DNA of 64,000 bases, from contig JAKTNV010000005.1 of assembly GCA_022747635.1 (NCBI GenBank), forward strand, positions 87,510,969-87,574,968. Direction: 5' to 3'. How positions within the stretch are numbered: position 1 is the stretch's first letter; every line of letters starts with the position of its first letter. Below, piece after piece: positions 44,501 through 55,200 of this stretch. The translations under genes and the position numbers were made by a program. This stretch comes from Hetaerina americana. Taxonomy: Eukaryota > Arthropoda > Insecta > Odonata > Calopterygidae. The notes below the pieces were generated by a model. It was not told the DNA's origin. It searched no databases and was given only the letters and a program-made list of their open reading frames with translations.

Positions 44501-45021
44501 ACCACAAAAATGGAGGCAAATAACCGTAAGAACTGTTTTTTCGAAAAATAGAAAATCCTTTTAGGCGGTTTACAATTTCTCATGTACATTTTACAGAGAT
44601 TTTCATAAACAACTTTGATGGCATGCTTGAAAATACAATTATATCATACTTCATCAATGGACAAAGAGGAAATGACGAAAATGCCTCTTTCCCAAATCGA
44701 TTCAATTATTGAATGACTTAAAAAATCATGAAAAATATAGCGCATTCTCATTCAGTCCTAATGAGTACAATGCGGATAAGAGCCGTTATTTTGAAAATAA
44801 TCCATTTCAATTAAACAATAAAACAAAGAGTCGTTACATAGAAATGAATCCAGATCAATTAAGCAATAAATCGAAAAACCAAAGGAGAAATTGAAATAAG
44901 AATGGCGGGTTACGCTGTTTGCTGCATCATATGATTACCTTCCACATATTTTACTGTCTCCCGTCTCAATGGACAGTGCTGAATTAATAGCTTCAAATCT
45001 TGTACTTTCCAGTAGCTTCAT
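29449..45021 (-). CDS. Maf1: Maf1, repressor of RNA polymerase III (complete, six exons)
   Basis: Exons 44939-45021, 43092-43232, 40285-40441, 37020-37144, 31894-32013 and 29449-29518 join in frame to 231 codons plus TAA. Conserved Maf1 blocks are clear: [13 protein letters not shown] at the start, [11 protein letters not shown] at residues 28-38, [15 protein letters not shown] at about 98-112, [10 protein letters not shown] at 116-125, [18 protein letters not shown] ending near 174, and [18 protein letters not shown] at 177-194. The acidic tail ends TMDEDF. Maf1 is a nuclear/cytosolic phosphoprotein that binds RNA polymerase III and shuts down tRNA and 5S synthesis under stress, downstream of TOR. 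Length is slightly below the human protein because of a shorter linker and tail. All splice sites are GT/AG; introns are 1.7, 2.7, 3.1, 5.0 and 2.4 kb and full of transposon pieces. No break was seen. Confidence 0.96.
30580..30660 (-). repeat. Possible tRNA-derived SINE remnant
   Basis: The minus strand holds GTGGGTTTAAATCCCC, a B-box-like element with flanking inverted bases, in intron 5 of Maf1. No second copy in the window was found. Confidence 0.3.
31894..32013 (-). CDS. Maf1: Maf1 exon 5
   Basis: Encodes [34 protein letters not shown] and CRAI, the most conserved Maf1 block. Acceptor TTCTTTTCAG, donor GTAAGT. Confidence 0.96.
32755..32865 (+). mobile_element. LINE-B 3' scrap
   Basis: Plus-strand reading [20 protein letters not shown], the same terminal motif as at 15040-15110 and 1650-1740. 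In intron 4 of Maf1, antisense to the gene. Confidence 0.5.
33205..33906 (-). mobile_element. LINE-A fragment 5
   Basis: 3' end TTACCAGTTAAAGTAGATTTTGGATGG at about 33228-33254, then an internal deletion to the RT C-terminal region. Includes the stretch RFAGAQALG in place of RFADDQALV, so catalytic Asp residues are lost. In intron 4 of Maf1, sense orientation. Confidence 0.8.
34160..35285 (+). mobile_element. mariner transposase pseudogene
   Basis: Domains appear in order but broken by stops and frameshifts: decayed helix-turn-helix region (about 34330-34530, RAxRPSMTTT), then [35 protein letters not shown] with the first catalytic Asp (ITGDE), [21 protein letters not shown], and [13 protein letters not shown]. 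In working mariners the third catalytic Asp is in APxDY; here it is Asn. The HDNAPAH segment is unreadable. Lies in intron 4 of Maf1, antisense. Confidence 0.9.
36336..36857. repeat. 131-bp inverted-repeat pair with hammerhead-like motifs (PLE terminal repeats?)
   Basis: 36336-36466 and 36727-36857 are inverted copies of one another over about 131 bases with roughly 80-85 percent identity by eye. The interior, 36467-36726, is C-rich on the plus strand and has no coding potential. Arm sequence (CCTGATGATG..., then GAAAC, then ATATTAAATCT and AAGTTTCTTTTT) resembles the 3' region of the PLE at 8430-8515. In intron 4 of Maf1. Confidence 0.75.
36763..36803 (+). ncRNA. Candidate minimal hammerhead ribozyme
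   Basis: CTGATGA (36767-36773), stem II GATGC/GCATC (75-79 with 83-87, loop GCA), GAAA (36788-36791), a two-base-pair stem III (A91-T98, C92-G97), the cleavage triplet GTA (36797-36799), and stem I TTAC (63-66) with GTGA (36800-36803). This is the architecture of Penelope-type hammerheads. One extra T (36774) sits between the core and stem II, which may weaken it. Confidence 0.5.
37020..37144 (-). CDS. Maf1: Maf1 exon 4
   Basis: Encodes [10 protein letters not shown] through [12 protein letters not shown], the C-terminal half of the globular Maf1 domain. Acceptor CTGTTTCAG, donor GTATTA, ends in phase 2. Confidence 0.95.
37545..37790 (-). mobile_element. mariner 3' fragment
   Basis: Minus-strand reading [24 protein letters not shown], stop, [12 protein letters not shown] corresponds to the C-terminus of mariner transposases (YF...GLxxLxxRWxKCIxLxGxYxE). 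In intron 3 of Maf1, same strand. Confidence 0.7.
39840..39995 (+). repeat. Possible LINE 3' end with AATC repeat tail
   Basis: ATGTTCCACACGTCTC... then AATAAACGTCAATCAATCAAT: a poly(A)-signal-like hexamer followed by short AATC repeats, as at the 3' end of CR1-like elements. No coding part remains. Confidence 0.35.
40285..40441 (-). CDS. Maf1: Maf1 exon 3
   Basis: Begins with the variable acidic linker (SGDEEGPL) and then the [18 protein letters not shown] core and [11 protein letters not shown]. Ends in phase 0 at a GTGATT donor. Confidence 0.95.
41275..42985 (-). mobile_element. LINE-A fragment 6 (endonuclease to RT, 3' end missing)
   Basis: Minus strand. The 5' part carries the APE endonuclease: [20 protein letters not shown], then [20 protein letters not shown] and VPGGKHLIV. 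The linker and the RT start follow ([16 protein letters not shown], then [12 protein letters not shown]). It stops in RT near 41275 without the usual 3' end. Many frame breaks. Fills most of intron 2 of Maf1 in sense orientation. Confidence 0.85.
43092..43232 (-). CDS. Maf1: Maf1 exon 2
   Basis: Encodes the [10 protein letters not shown] block and the LQALSPPQT linker, matching the order in Maf1 proteins. Acceptor TTTGTTCCAG, donor GTAAAG, ends in phase 2. A LINE fragment of the same orientation ends about 100 bases downstream. Confidence 0.93.
44939..45021 (-). CDS. Maf1: Maf1 exon 1
   Basis: Start codon at 45019-45021; encodes [20 protein letters not shown] and seven more residues plus two bases. 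The donor is GTAATC. The split Arg codon AG|G is completed by exon 2. Confidence 0.93.
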
Positions 45022-46189
45022 ACCTGACTCTTAACTGAAATGACAATATTCAACGCTAAACTTCACTCCAAAAATTCGAGCAAAACACCAAAACTATAAC
45101 TTCAAACTGTTGATTTTTGAGTTCTTAGTCAATTCTGCATAGGAAAATAAACACAGGGTCGATCAAATAACAGCGAACTATAATTTTCTTGATGTTTTCA
45201 CTTGGGCAACCACTCAACTATGGCATCAACATAAGCAATATTTGGAAAATGCCAATTGACTTATACAGTATGCAAAGTTTCTGTTCATTCTTCTCGAAAA
45301 TAAGACGGCCCCTTTTTGTCTCGAAGCTATGAGACTAAATCTTTGAGGCATCAGTTCGCTGGCCTTCGACACTGTCTCTTTTCTCTTGTCAAAGATAAAC
45401 ATTACAGGATCAGAGTCAATAATATTCTTCATTCAGAACGCAACTAAAAATAAATCACACGATCTACCAGCACTTTGCGTCGATTTTGGCTCAACTTTTC
45501 GATGGCACTTCAACTAGAAGAGACTTGTTTACAAACACCAGTAAATGGCGTCCAAACCTTCGTAGGTTGTTGCTAAGCGCTGTAAGTGAGAGATGAACCA
45601 ATTAGGTAAAGGGGAGGAGTGTAGGAAAACCCAGCTCAAAAGTATAGACATACAGACTAAAACGATATATGATATGAATTTTGTTTTCACAATCTTCCGC
45701 CTAGACAGCGCTACTATCGATGGATTAAATATCACCAATGCTATCGGAATACATTTTCAGGGCCTAAAGAAATAATAATCATTTCTTCAAAATTTTACAG
45801 TTTATGTAGACACTTTTCTTATTTTTCAGCACTTTTGATTGGAATTTAACGCTCTAAACGGCTGAAAAGTGAGCGAACCACTATGCAGAGTAATCGGTAG
45901 TGGTAATAAAATTAGTGTCCACAAGTCTATATATCACTTTATGACCTGCTTTTTCTTTTATTTGCTAGAGAAATATTAAATTTAAACAAAAATACTCAAT
46001 ATATTTAATTAATGATAAATTTCCGTTAGAGGGAAAGTCAATTTGCTCAAGTTATCCTGTAACATAGTCCATTGGGGAAATTTTTAATCATTTGTTTTAT
46101 CTTCACGATCTTCACATAGTTGAATGTGATTAGGTTGAAAGTGCTGAACGTGCAAGTAGATAGAGGTGATAATAAAGTCTGGCATTACC
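45022..46189. promoter_or_regulatory. Divergent promoter region between Maf1 and the TRAFD1-like gene
   Basis: The start codons of two oppositely oriented genes are 1168 bases apart with no repeat element recognised between them. An AACCAAT (CCAAT-type) box lies near 45597. Both 5' untranslated regions must lie here. Short frames in it have no recognisable product. Confidence 0.55.
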
Positions 46190-46221
46190 ATGGCAGATGA
46201 TGATACTTATTGTGTTAATTG
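46190..46221 (+). CDS. TRAFD1: TRAFD1-like exon 1
   Basis: MADDDTYCVN plus two bases before a GTTAGT donor. The first Cys of finger 1 is here; the second (C11) is made by joining TG to the C of exon 2. Confidence 0.85.
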
Positions 46222-49200
46222 GTTAGTATTTCCGATTATACGGAATAAAAGTAATTTAATTTCTGCGTCATTGTGTCATTCTAAAGAGGTGAAACTCTCA
46301 TAACTCCACTATTCGTGTGCATGTTCTCTTGTCATTTCTAACTTTTATTTTTATACTTTGATAATTTACAGCAAAAGGGACATCCCCTCAGTAAATTTTG
46401 TAATGCATAGTATGCATTGCGCCAGAAATATCACACTGTGTACCATATGTGAAGAACCAGTACCTCGCTCAGAAATGGATGCTCACCAAGCCGAATTTCA
46501 TTCACCCAAAGATTGTGAATCTTGTGGGGAAAAACTGGATGTCAGCCAACTGACGGAACACAAGGTAATGTGTATCTTATCGAGATATTACTTGAAAACT
46601 TAATTTGTGTACACACTGTCAATGGTGCCTCTTTGGAAAGGTAGGCACCATAAATTTAACACGAAACATCTGGTCATCAGTTAAATGTAGCTACGGGTGT
46701 CATAGTTTTCTATGTTGTGCGTAAACACGCTTAAGAGTTGCGAATATTGTCCATCCTGACATAATTCCGTTACAACATTAAATAGCTTGCTTATGTGAAT
46801 TGTAGACATACGATTGTTACCAGCTGGTACTGGTATGCACTTGAGTGCTTAATCTATTTAAAACGCCAAATTTGAAAGATATTTTCAAAATGGCTGCTGC
46901 AATTTCTAGCGTTGAAGTATCCCTCTTTGTTGAGGTATTACTGTTGCTGGTGACGGCCCGATGTTTGATTTGCGTCCTTGGGAAAATCAATTTACAGACG
47001 GAATTATTTCGCGTTTCCATCGTTTCGAGGGTTAAACACTGCCTCGCAGTTAGGACACACCATCCTGTGAGTCAAGTACTAATTTTATAACGTACAATGT
47101 CACCTTTTTGTATTAATCAGCTACGAAAAGGAAGGCCCAATGCCCAGATTTCAGTGAGGACTTGTACCGAGGAAAATGTACGAGAAAGATTGTTAAAATT
47201 TAAAAAAAGTTATAACTTCTTTGACTGTGAGCGAAACGCCGGGGAACACAAAGCCCTCAATCTCTTTTCGTTCCATTTTTACTTGAATCATGAAGCACTC
47301 CTCCAGATTTACCATTTCTGATTCTTGTTTGGAGTCTGGTAGAGAAACTCAGGGCAGGACGGCGACGGAAATGGCTTTTCCTGAAGTCTCTTGACAGAAT
47401 GAAGTTGGGTCGAAACAAATATTTCATTTTATTGCCCTTTAGAACCCGAATTATTATTGTTTCTATGATATAATGTTTTACATTTCTATTATGGTTTATA
47501 CCCTTAAGGAAAATCAAGTGAACAGATTTTTTAAGGTTGACAATTTGACTTGCTTTGCAAATACAATTTGCCAATATTTATTTCGTTAAATAATGAAACC
47601 CTGGCTTCAAACTTATACTTTTCATATATAGCAATTGAAACTTGTGGGAATAGTTTCGAATGGTTTTCTTGCTGTGTGCATCATCTGTTCTTCTGCCTCT
47701 CATTAAGCACACGTCTCAGTTTCATCTCCGCTTATCTGCAATTACAAATAGAGGTGACATGGAAATTCAGGGTTATTTTCAAGAGTATTGCATGCAATTG
47801 CATTAACTCTTCCATGTAATTGGTCCTCCACTTGGTAAAATTAACTTTTAAACTCCCGAATCCACTTACCAGAACTGCAAATTTTCTACTTTCTCTTTAA
47901 ACATTCACCATGTCATATAATTTACTTTTCCGATTCCCATTACAATTGTTTTAAGAACTTTCCCCTTCCACTCCATCTGCTAATTCCTTTAATCGAATCA
48001 CTCATTTTAACAGTTGTTAACGAGTGCTTTCTGAAGAAATTTCACTTCAGGACTGCAACCGTCAGCCCATTCTCTGAAAGAGTCTCTGTTCACAGAATGG
48101 GATATCCAAGTGGCTCCTTCAGTACTAATATATATCTGGTCAATTGTGTGTGCTGTGAAGTTAATGTTTCACGGCAGTACTCATGTAAACCCACCCTCTA
48201 GCAATAATAATATTTATTCGTCCAAGAGACACAGTGCTTAGTAATAATACTGGCAAGTGCATAGGATTTGTCAAGTACAAGATTTACAAAAATAGAAATT
48301 ATTACAAAATTAAGAAATATTACGAAATTAGAAAATGCTGCAAATTTATAAATTAGGCCTCAGGTATTCTTTTACACTATAATAACACTTTTCAATGAGC
48401 AATTCACGAACCATTTTCTTAGACACAGGTACACGGCCTTCTCTTTTTATACATTCAGGTAGATTATTATATAGTTTTATACTCATAGACTTGGGGCCAT
48501 TTGTAGCCAAGGTTAAATTAGTTGACCTCACATGTAGGTTGTAGTTTTGTCTCGTATTATGTAAGTGGATGCTGTTATTAGTTTCAAAGTCAGCGCTATG
48601 CAATTTAACAAGTATTACACATGGATAAATATATACACAAGGTACAGTTAACAATTTTAACCTTTTAAAAAGAGGTTGACGGTGAGCATAATATTTTTTA
48701 TTACACATAACTCTCACCATCTTTTTCTGTAACTTCAGGATACTGAGAAGGTGAGAGGGTAGTCCCCACAGTACAATTCCATATGAAATTCTTGAGTGGA
48801 ATAATCCATAGTATAATGTCATCAGTGCATTTTGGCTTACAGTGTTTTAATATAGATAGTAAGTAGAACACAGAATTTAATTTTTTAATTAGGTTCGGAA
48901 CATGGAGATTCCATTTCAAGTTACTATCTATATGAATTCCTAGGAACTTAAAATAATTTACTGATATTAAAATTAAAGTGCAGTGAATCTAATGAAAAAT
49001 CTAGTGATAATAGTAATTGTTGAAGTATGTGCTGCTTATGAATTTGTTGCATTCTATGTAATAATAACTATCAGGCAGGCAATAATAAAAAAAATCCATA
49101 AATTAATACGAGATACTTTACTTTCTAAAAATAAGGAAATAGTCCAAATGTTGGAACAAATGCATTTAATGAATGTAATGAATTACTGTTCAAAGCAGTT

Positions 49201-52200
49201 TTCCGCTTGATAAAGTGCTTCGATCAGTTATTCATTCTGTTCGACTTCCACCACATCACGCCTGAAGCTACTCAAATGCATTTTAGTTTTGAAATAGAAC
49301 TTATATTTCTTGCAATAGCAAAACATGAGAAGAATGGAGAAAAATTAAATGGGCAGAAAGTAAGAAGTATCAGGAGTGGTTGATGATGGGAGAAAGTTGT
49401 TGGGCAAATTCAAGAGGTGAAAAGAAGAGATTTGGAAGACTGCAATAGAGGGGTGAATTTTGGTTTATCAATTTAAATGAAGGAACAGATTAAGTAGGGA
49501 GGTTGTGAGTACATGCTGGGTGAAATATTATATTGTGATTGAAAAGGTCTTGCATGTTAAACAGTCCTTCTTAAATGCTAGGCTGGAATGGACTTTGATA
49601 ACAATTAGTGATAAAAAAATATACGTTTACCCATTGAAGGGTTCACACTCGAGGGCATAGAAATCGAATTCACGATCGAATGCAAATCAAAATGTGTAAT
49701 GACTCTCAACTGTCACTCCACCGAGTGAGTTCCCACCAAAGCAGTCTCTGACAGGAAAAATTATGACTAAGATTGTCAAAATAAATTCCTGTAGGAGAGA
49801 TTTTTAAAATTCGAATGCAAGGAATCAAGTGAAAACCTCACACATTTCCTTCCCTATGAGCACCAGTTAGAAACAACTTGAGTATTCAGTCATACGAATG
49901 AATTAACCTAAAATGGCAATCACAGCTCCTTGCTTTAAAAAATGTCGTTTCATGGCACAGTATCAATGTAAAAATATTTCAATCGCCCTTCCTGTCAGTT
50001 CCTCCGTATAGGCTAGTTTTTCCATTTGCGACTCTAATTTCCTTATACACTTCGAAATCGTCTCTCTAAAGTAACATAGTTTTTCGTTACTAAGTGTGTT
50101 TGCTATCAGGGTGTGGCATTGGCCTCTTCTCTCTTTTATCCCCACCCGTTTCGGACTTTGCTGAGGAACGTAACCCGGTAAGACCAAGAGTGAGATAGGA
50201 ACTAGGGGCCAAGTCCGACGCCATCCCTGCTACTGACCCACCCTATGCCTCAACCCCTCTTCCTGCACCACCATTGGAAATATACTTGAATTATATAGCA
50301 GTTGGCGTAGTAAGAAATATGACCCTTCAGCTGGTTGAAGCCTCGCAAAAAGATATTCAGCTGCGCGGAGTATACTGTCCTCCAATCAAACGTTTAGGTT
50401 CCGCAACAACACTAATTACTCATAGGAACCTCCAGGCTTCAATAATCTATACCACGTGACCTGTACTAACGTATCTCGAGCGTTTAAATAAGGTCGGGTC
50501 ACCTCCCTTGTAATCGCGCTAGTTCAACTTTTTCTTTTGTGGAGGCGCTGATAGCCGTGTATTTGACCAAATATTTCACTCGCAGAGTTGGCGCCAAAAT
50601 GTCAGTAATTGCTGGTTTTGTATCTTTCTTCAGTCGTACTTATAGAGAACGCAAGTTTTCGGTACTTAATTAAAAAAAATAAACATGGAAGCATGGTTGT
50701 ATTGATACTGCATAGGAAAATATTGTTTTATTAATTTCCTGGCTGCCTAAGAAAACTCATTCTGATGGCAAATGCTATGTATACGCCGAAAGCATTTTTA
50801 ATGTTTCACTGACAAAAAACATTGTTGATAAAATTCTTCTAATCTGAATAAAATAAATGAATGAGTCACTTAAAAGAAGCCCGTGTAAGATGTGATGATC
50901 ACTATTTTTTTTTAATAAACATCAATCATGATATGATATTTTATTAATTATCTTAATTTTAAATATAGTTGCTTTGATTCATCTCAAATGCCCTGAAATT
51001 GCATTACAAATGACTTCAGAGGAAACTGCATTTACTCCCATTAACTGAAAACAACATTACAAGAGCATCACCAAACCTTGAAGATTCTGTTATCAACATC
51101 ATTCAAAATAAAATAAATTAGGAAGTCTTAGGAAAATGCGATATTATAAATTGAACGTTGACTGTATTGTATGTAAATGGAAGAGTACAAAGTCGCCCAA
51201 TGCACATGAAAGGGAGTTACAGGGATAGCAAATGGAGTCATTTCTTGCTAACATATAATCATGTACTAAAAATAATATTTGGTCCCAGGACTTTTACAAA
51301 GTAAAATATAGGACGAGTCACAGAGCAAATAATCTGCTGTTTCAGTGTTCTGAAGAATCCAGAAAATCTTCCTCCTAAAAATAGCAATTATCTATCAGAA
51401 AATGCTTGAGCAATTTCCTATGTGTACCCCTAAAAGGAGCAGATTATATGCCTATGGGTAGGTAGTTGGAAATTTTGATGGCCTCATGAAAGGAACTCTT
51501 ATTATGCCTGGCAGAATAAATGTACATCAACACTGTCGAGTATTATGCCCATATACGTGAGCATTGGTGATTTTTTGTTTCCTATTCTCCTTAACGTACG
51601 TACATAAGTAATATATATACAGGCATGGTAAAGTTAGAATTTTCAATTGTTTAAAATAAGGTTTGCCATGGCATTATTTTTGGTATGTACCTAATACATC
51701 TTATTTGCATAATAAAAACTCTACGGAGGTGATGCTCTCCAGAAAATAATCCCGTAGCAGACATGTGACTGAAAGTTGCCGTAATAAATCATTTTTATTT
51801 CATTTAAATCCGCAATGTTTGCAAGATTTTGTAGAATAAATCCATTTTTTGCCAAAGTGGAACATAGGCTATTGGTATGGATCCCCCAATTTTAGGACTC
51901 ATTGACAGACAAACGTTTTAAACTTGATGCTGTGCACCCTTTCCATGGGTTGGCCTTTTAAGCAGAGGTCGAACTGAGGCACTTCCCTTCTTTTTCTAAA
52001 TTGAATATAATTTGTTTTCGATACATTTATGGATAGTTTGTTAACGTTAAACCATTTTTTTTCAAGAGCAATGATGAGCTATATTGATAAGCATGATATT
52101 GTTACATACATGATAATCTACCAAGCACTCAGTGATCACATTTAATGAGGTCACGGTACTGTTCCCTCCATCGTACCATCATTAAAGCAATGGAATATGT

Positions 52201-55200
52201 TGTAATAGGATGTGGTGGTAATCACAATACCAGAGGAATGGCATCATAATAGTTTCTCCCCCTTTTTTTTATTCAAGATGAAGCCATGAATTCTTATATT
52301 GCACCCGTCCTATAGATTTAGTCAGTTTTGATACAAAATTGAAAAATTGCATTTTGGAAGGGGCCGAATTAATGAAATATTAAGGGATGGATTTCAAACT
52401 GTTTCCAGATGGGCTAAAAACAATCGTGTCAATTAATAAATAAGGAGGCTCTTGTCTTGAAATTGTGTCCAAGTGGGCCATATTAAATTATGTTCCTAAA
52501 ATTAGATAAATTAGATAGTTGTCTGTTAGAGTTATAAGTTTCATTGTGTTATTCTTACGTGTTGTTATGTTATTCGTGCTTCTCAATAATTGTCCTTCCC
52601 ATAGTATCATATTGCTCCCCAATTTGGTCCACCTCATCCCCAACTTATCTTAAATCCCTCGATTGCATCTCTCATTTCTTTGCCAAAATAGTCACACATT
52701 TCCGCAATATGCCCTCAAATGCTGTTCTGTCTTCTTTATCCATTTCTAGTCCTCAAAACTGTAGACTTAAAGCTGATTAAAAACTCCTCCACGACACCTT
52801 AAACTCTACTATTGATTGCTCTGAACTGCTCTCTCTCTCTCTTCAACTTCAGGATACCAACTCGATCCAACCACTCCCTACTCCATCTGCCTATTCGTAG
52901 AATATCTCTCGCCAAGCGCTCACCTTTATTTCACCTCTCCTCCCTTCAAAATTCACTCCCTCACACTGTTGATCCTTTTAATTTATTATGCAACAATTTC
53001 ACCACCCAAGCTTTAACCCACCTTTCAATAAATTAAATTTTTCCCCTGTTCATGTTCGGTTCTCGTTGTTTATTGTTATGCTGTTGTTGTCTTTTGTCCT
53101 CTTTCATGTTTGTTATATTTTTCACTGTAAATTGGCACTACTGCTGTATGTGAATAATGTTTTAAAGTAAAATAAATAAATAAAATAGACGAAGGGGTTA
53201 AAAACAAATTTGTAAAATAATAATGTGTGGTGTTTAATGTGTGCAGTAATCCTTAATCTAATATTAGGTGTATAGCTTATAACAAAAATTGCAACATTTT
53301 ATTCATTCTCTATTCGATCTTTTGTTTTTGCAAAATATTTCATTACCAGGCCAACTCTTGTCCCATGAGAAGAGTCAACTGCTCCATATGCGAGCTCGAG
53401 TTGCCTGCGTCTGAAATTGGTGAACATGAAAATTACTGCGGCAGTCGTACAGAACGTTGTGACGACTGTGGTGAATACGTAATGCTGAAATATCAAAAAC
53501 TTCACTTGGAGTCGAACCATGGATTCCTGAAGCTGGATGATGGCAAGTCAAGTGACATCCGAATGTACCACACATTCATGTCTTACGTCCAAACATTCTA
53601 GTTAAAAATTGTTGATTGGGAAAACATAACTGGTAATGTTGAAAGGCAAACACAAGTTTAATGATAATGCCTCAGGTAAGAGTACCACTTCATCCAGAAC
53701 CTTCAAAGGTTTAGTATAGAGGTCCTGATGTGTGCCATTGAGCTATGTTAATTCATGCTTTTCATCAATATTTGAATGATGGATAACAAATATTCAGTGG
53801 ACTTCTTCAAGTTTTGTGATAAATCCCCAGGGTAAAGTAATTCCTGGCTCTCATAGCTGAGTTAGGAGATCCATGACCACAGACTGTGCAACGGTGGATA
53901 ATCATTTGGTAGATGCTATGCATAAAAAAGTGCTGTGATCGCACCCAAGGCTATGAATCTTGTGGGTATTTCTTTTGTACGCGGTATTTTTAATTGTGTT
54001 TGTCTTTCTGCGTTTCCAAAATTGTTTTTCTGGCATCCACAGTGTTTAAATTTATCAGTTTTTTTTTCTCATTGCATGTCATGTTGAGACAGTGTTTCCT
54101 TGCAAATAAAGTAATATTGCATGATAGAGCTTCAAAAATGAAGCCACTCCTGCCGTGCATTGCAGTAGTATTTACTAATTACGCGTCTGTTAATCTAATT
54201 TTCCAAATTCAAGCCCACTTGAAAGTTTCAGTTTTTATATGTGTATTCTATTGCTTATTGTCCTCTGCGTTGGAGCCAGTTGCAAATTGTGTCTGTGTAT
54301 CAAGTGTTGTTCTTGTGAAAGGTCAGTCCATTTTGCATTTAATGTGATGATGGAAAACCACTTCCAGAGCCTGGCCCAACCCCGTCTTGGCAGAGCAATG
54401 AGAGGGTGGTGGTGAATGGCACCTTCAATAATGACCTCCGCTCATCTCGAAGACCACCAAACACTGCAGCCTTTGCGGCAGCCAGGGTCCCCAATTTTGT
54501 TTCTCCATCTACCAGCAAGAGGACGAATGACATGCCACAAGTCAATTCTATTCCACCACCCCATGCTTCAAAATCTGTCTTCAAACCTTCAATAATGGGT
54601 AAATTCTTGTTGACTGATTAGGTTACCTTATCACTAGTCATAAGTGCCCATTTATTTGTACCAATTAGCATAAGTAAATCATGCCCTTAAATCTGGGCAA
54701 CCTTGCGCAATACTACATTGAACCACTATGCAGTTCCACCCACTCCCTTCATTCGGTCCAACCTATTCCCACCCCTATCTCACTTGCCTAACATGCTCCC
54801 CACTATACCACAGTCTTCAACATCCCATCACCAATCAAAATCCCCCTGCATCCTTTTCTCTGGCCTCCCTTGAATTTCTCCTGACAATCATCTCTCCTCC
54901 CTAGCTGTGTCTATCACTTCCTCATGCATGTTAGGAAGCCAATGGATATTCTCCTGCATTATGAAGTAGATACATCACTTGCCATTTCAGTGTACAAGAG
55001 AAAGAGGAGAAAATAATCTAGATGGTGAAAAAAATGAGTTTTTCCATGTCTAGTCATATTTATTGTAAAAATAAATTCTAAAGAGTAACTCTGGTATAAA
55101 ATTCCATCAATATATATTTTTTTGATCTTTCATTTGATGATGGCTCACTGGATTTCGGTTGGTGGATTGTGTGAGATTTAAAATTATATTCCATCTGATT

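Noticed and set aside
46845..47090. Hydrophobic 81-codon frame in TRAFD1-like intron 2
   Set aside because: No splice partner and no family resemblance.
49963..50187. 74-codon minus frame
   Set aside because: No domain recognised and no other evidence for an exon.
53546..53551. GTCAAG as the donor of TRAFD1-like exon 3
   Set aside because: It would end in the wrong phase for exon 4; GTGACA six bases on keeps the frame.
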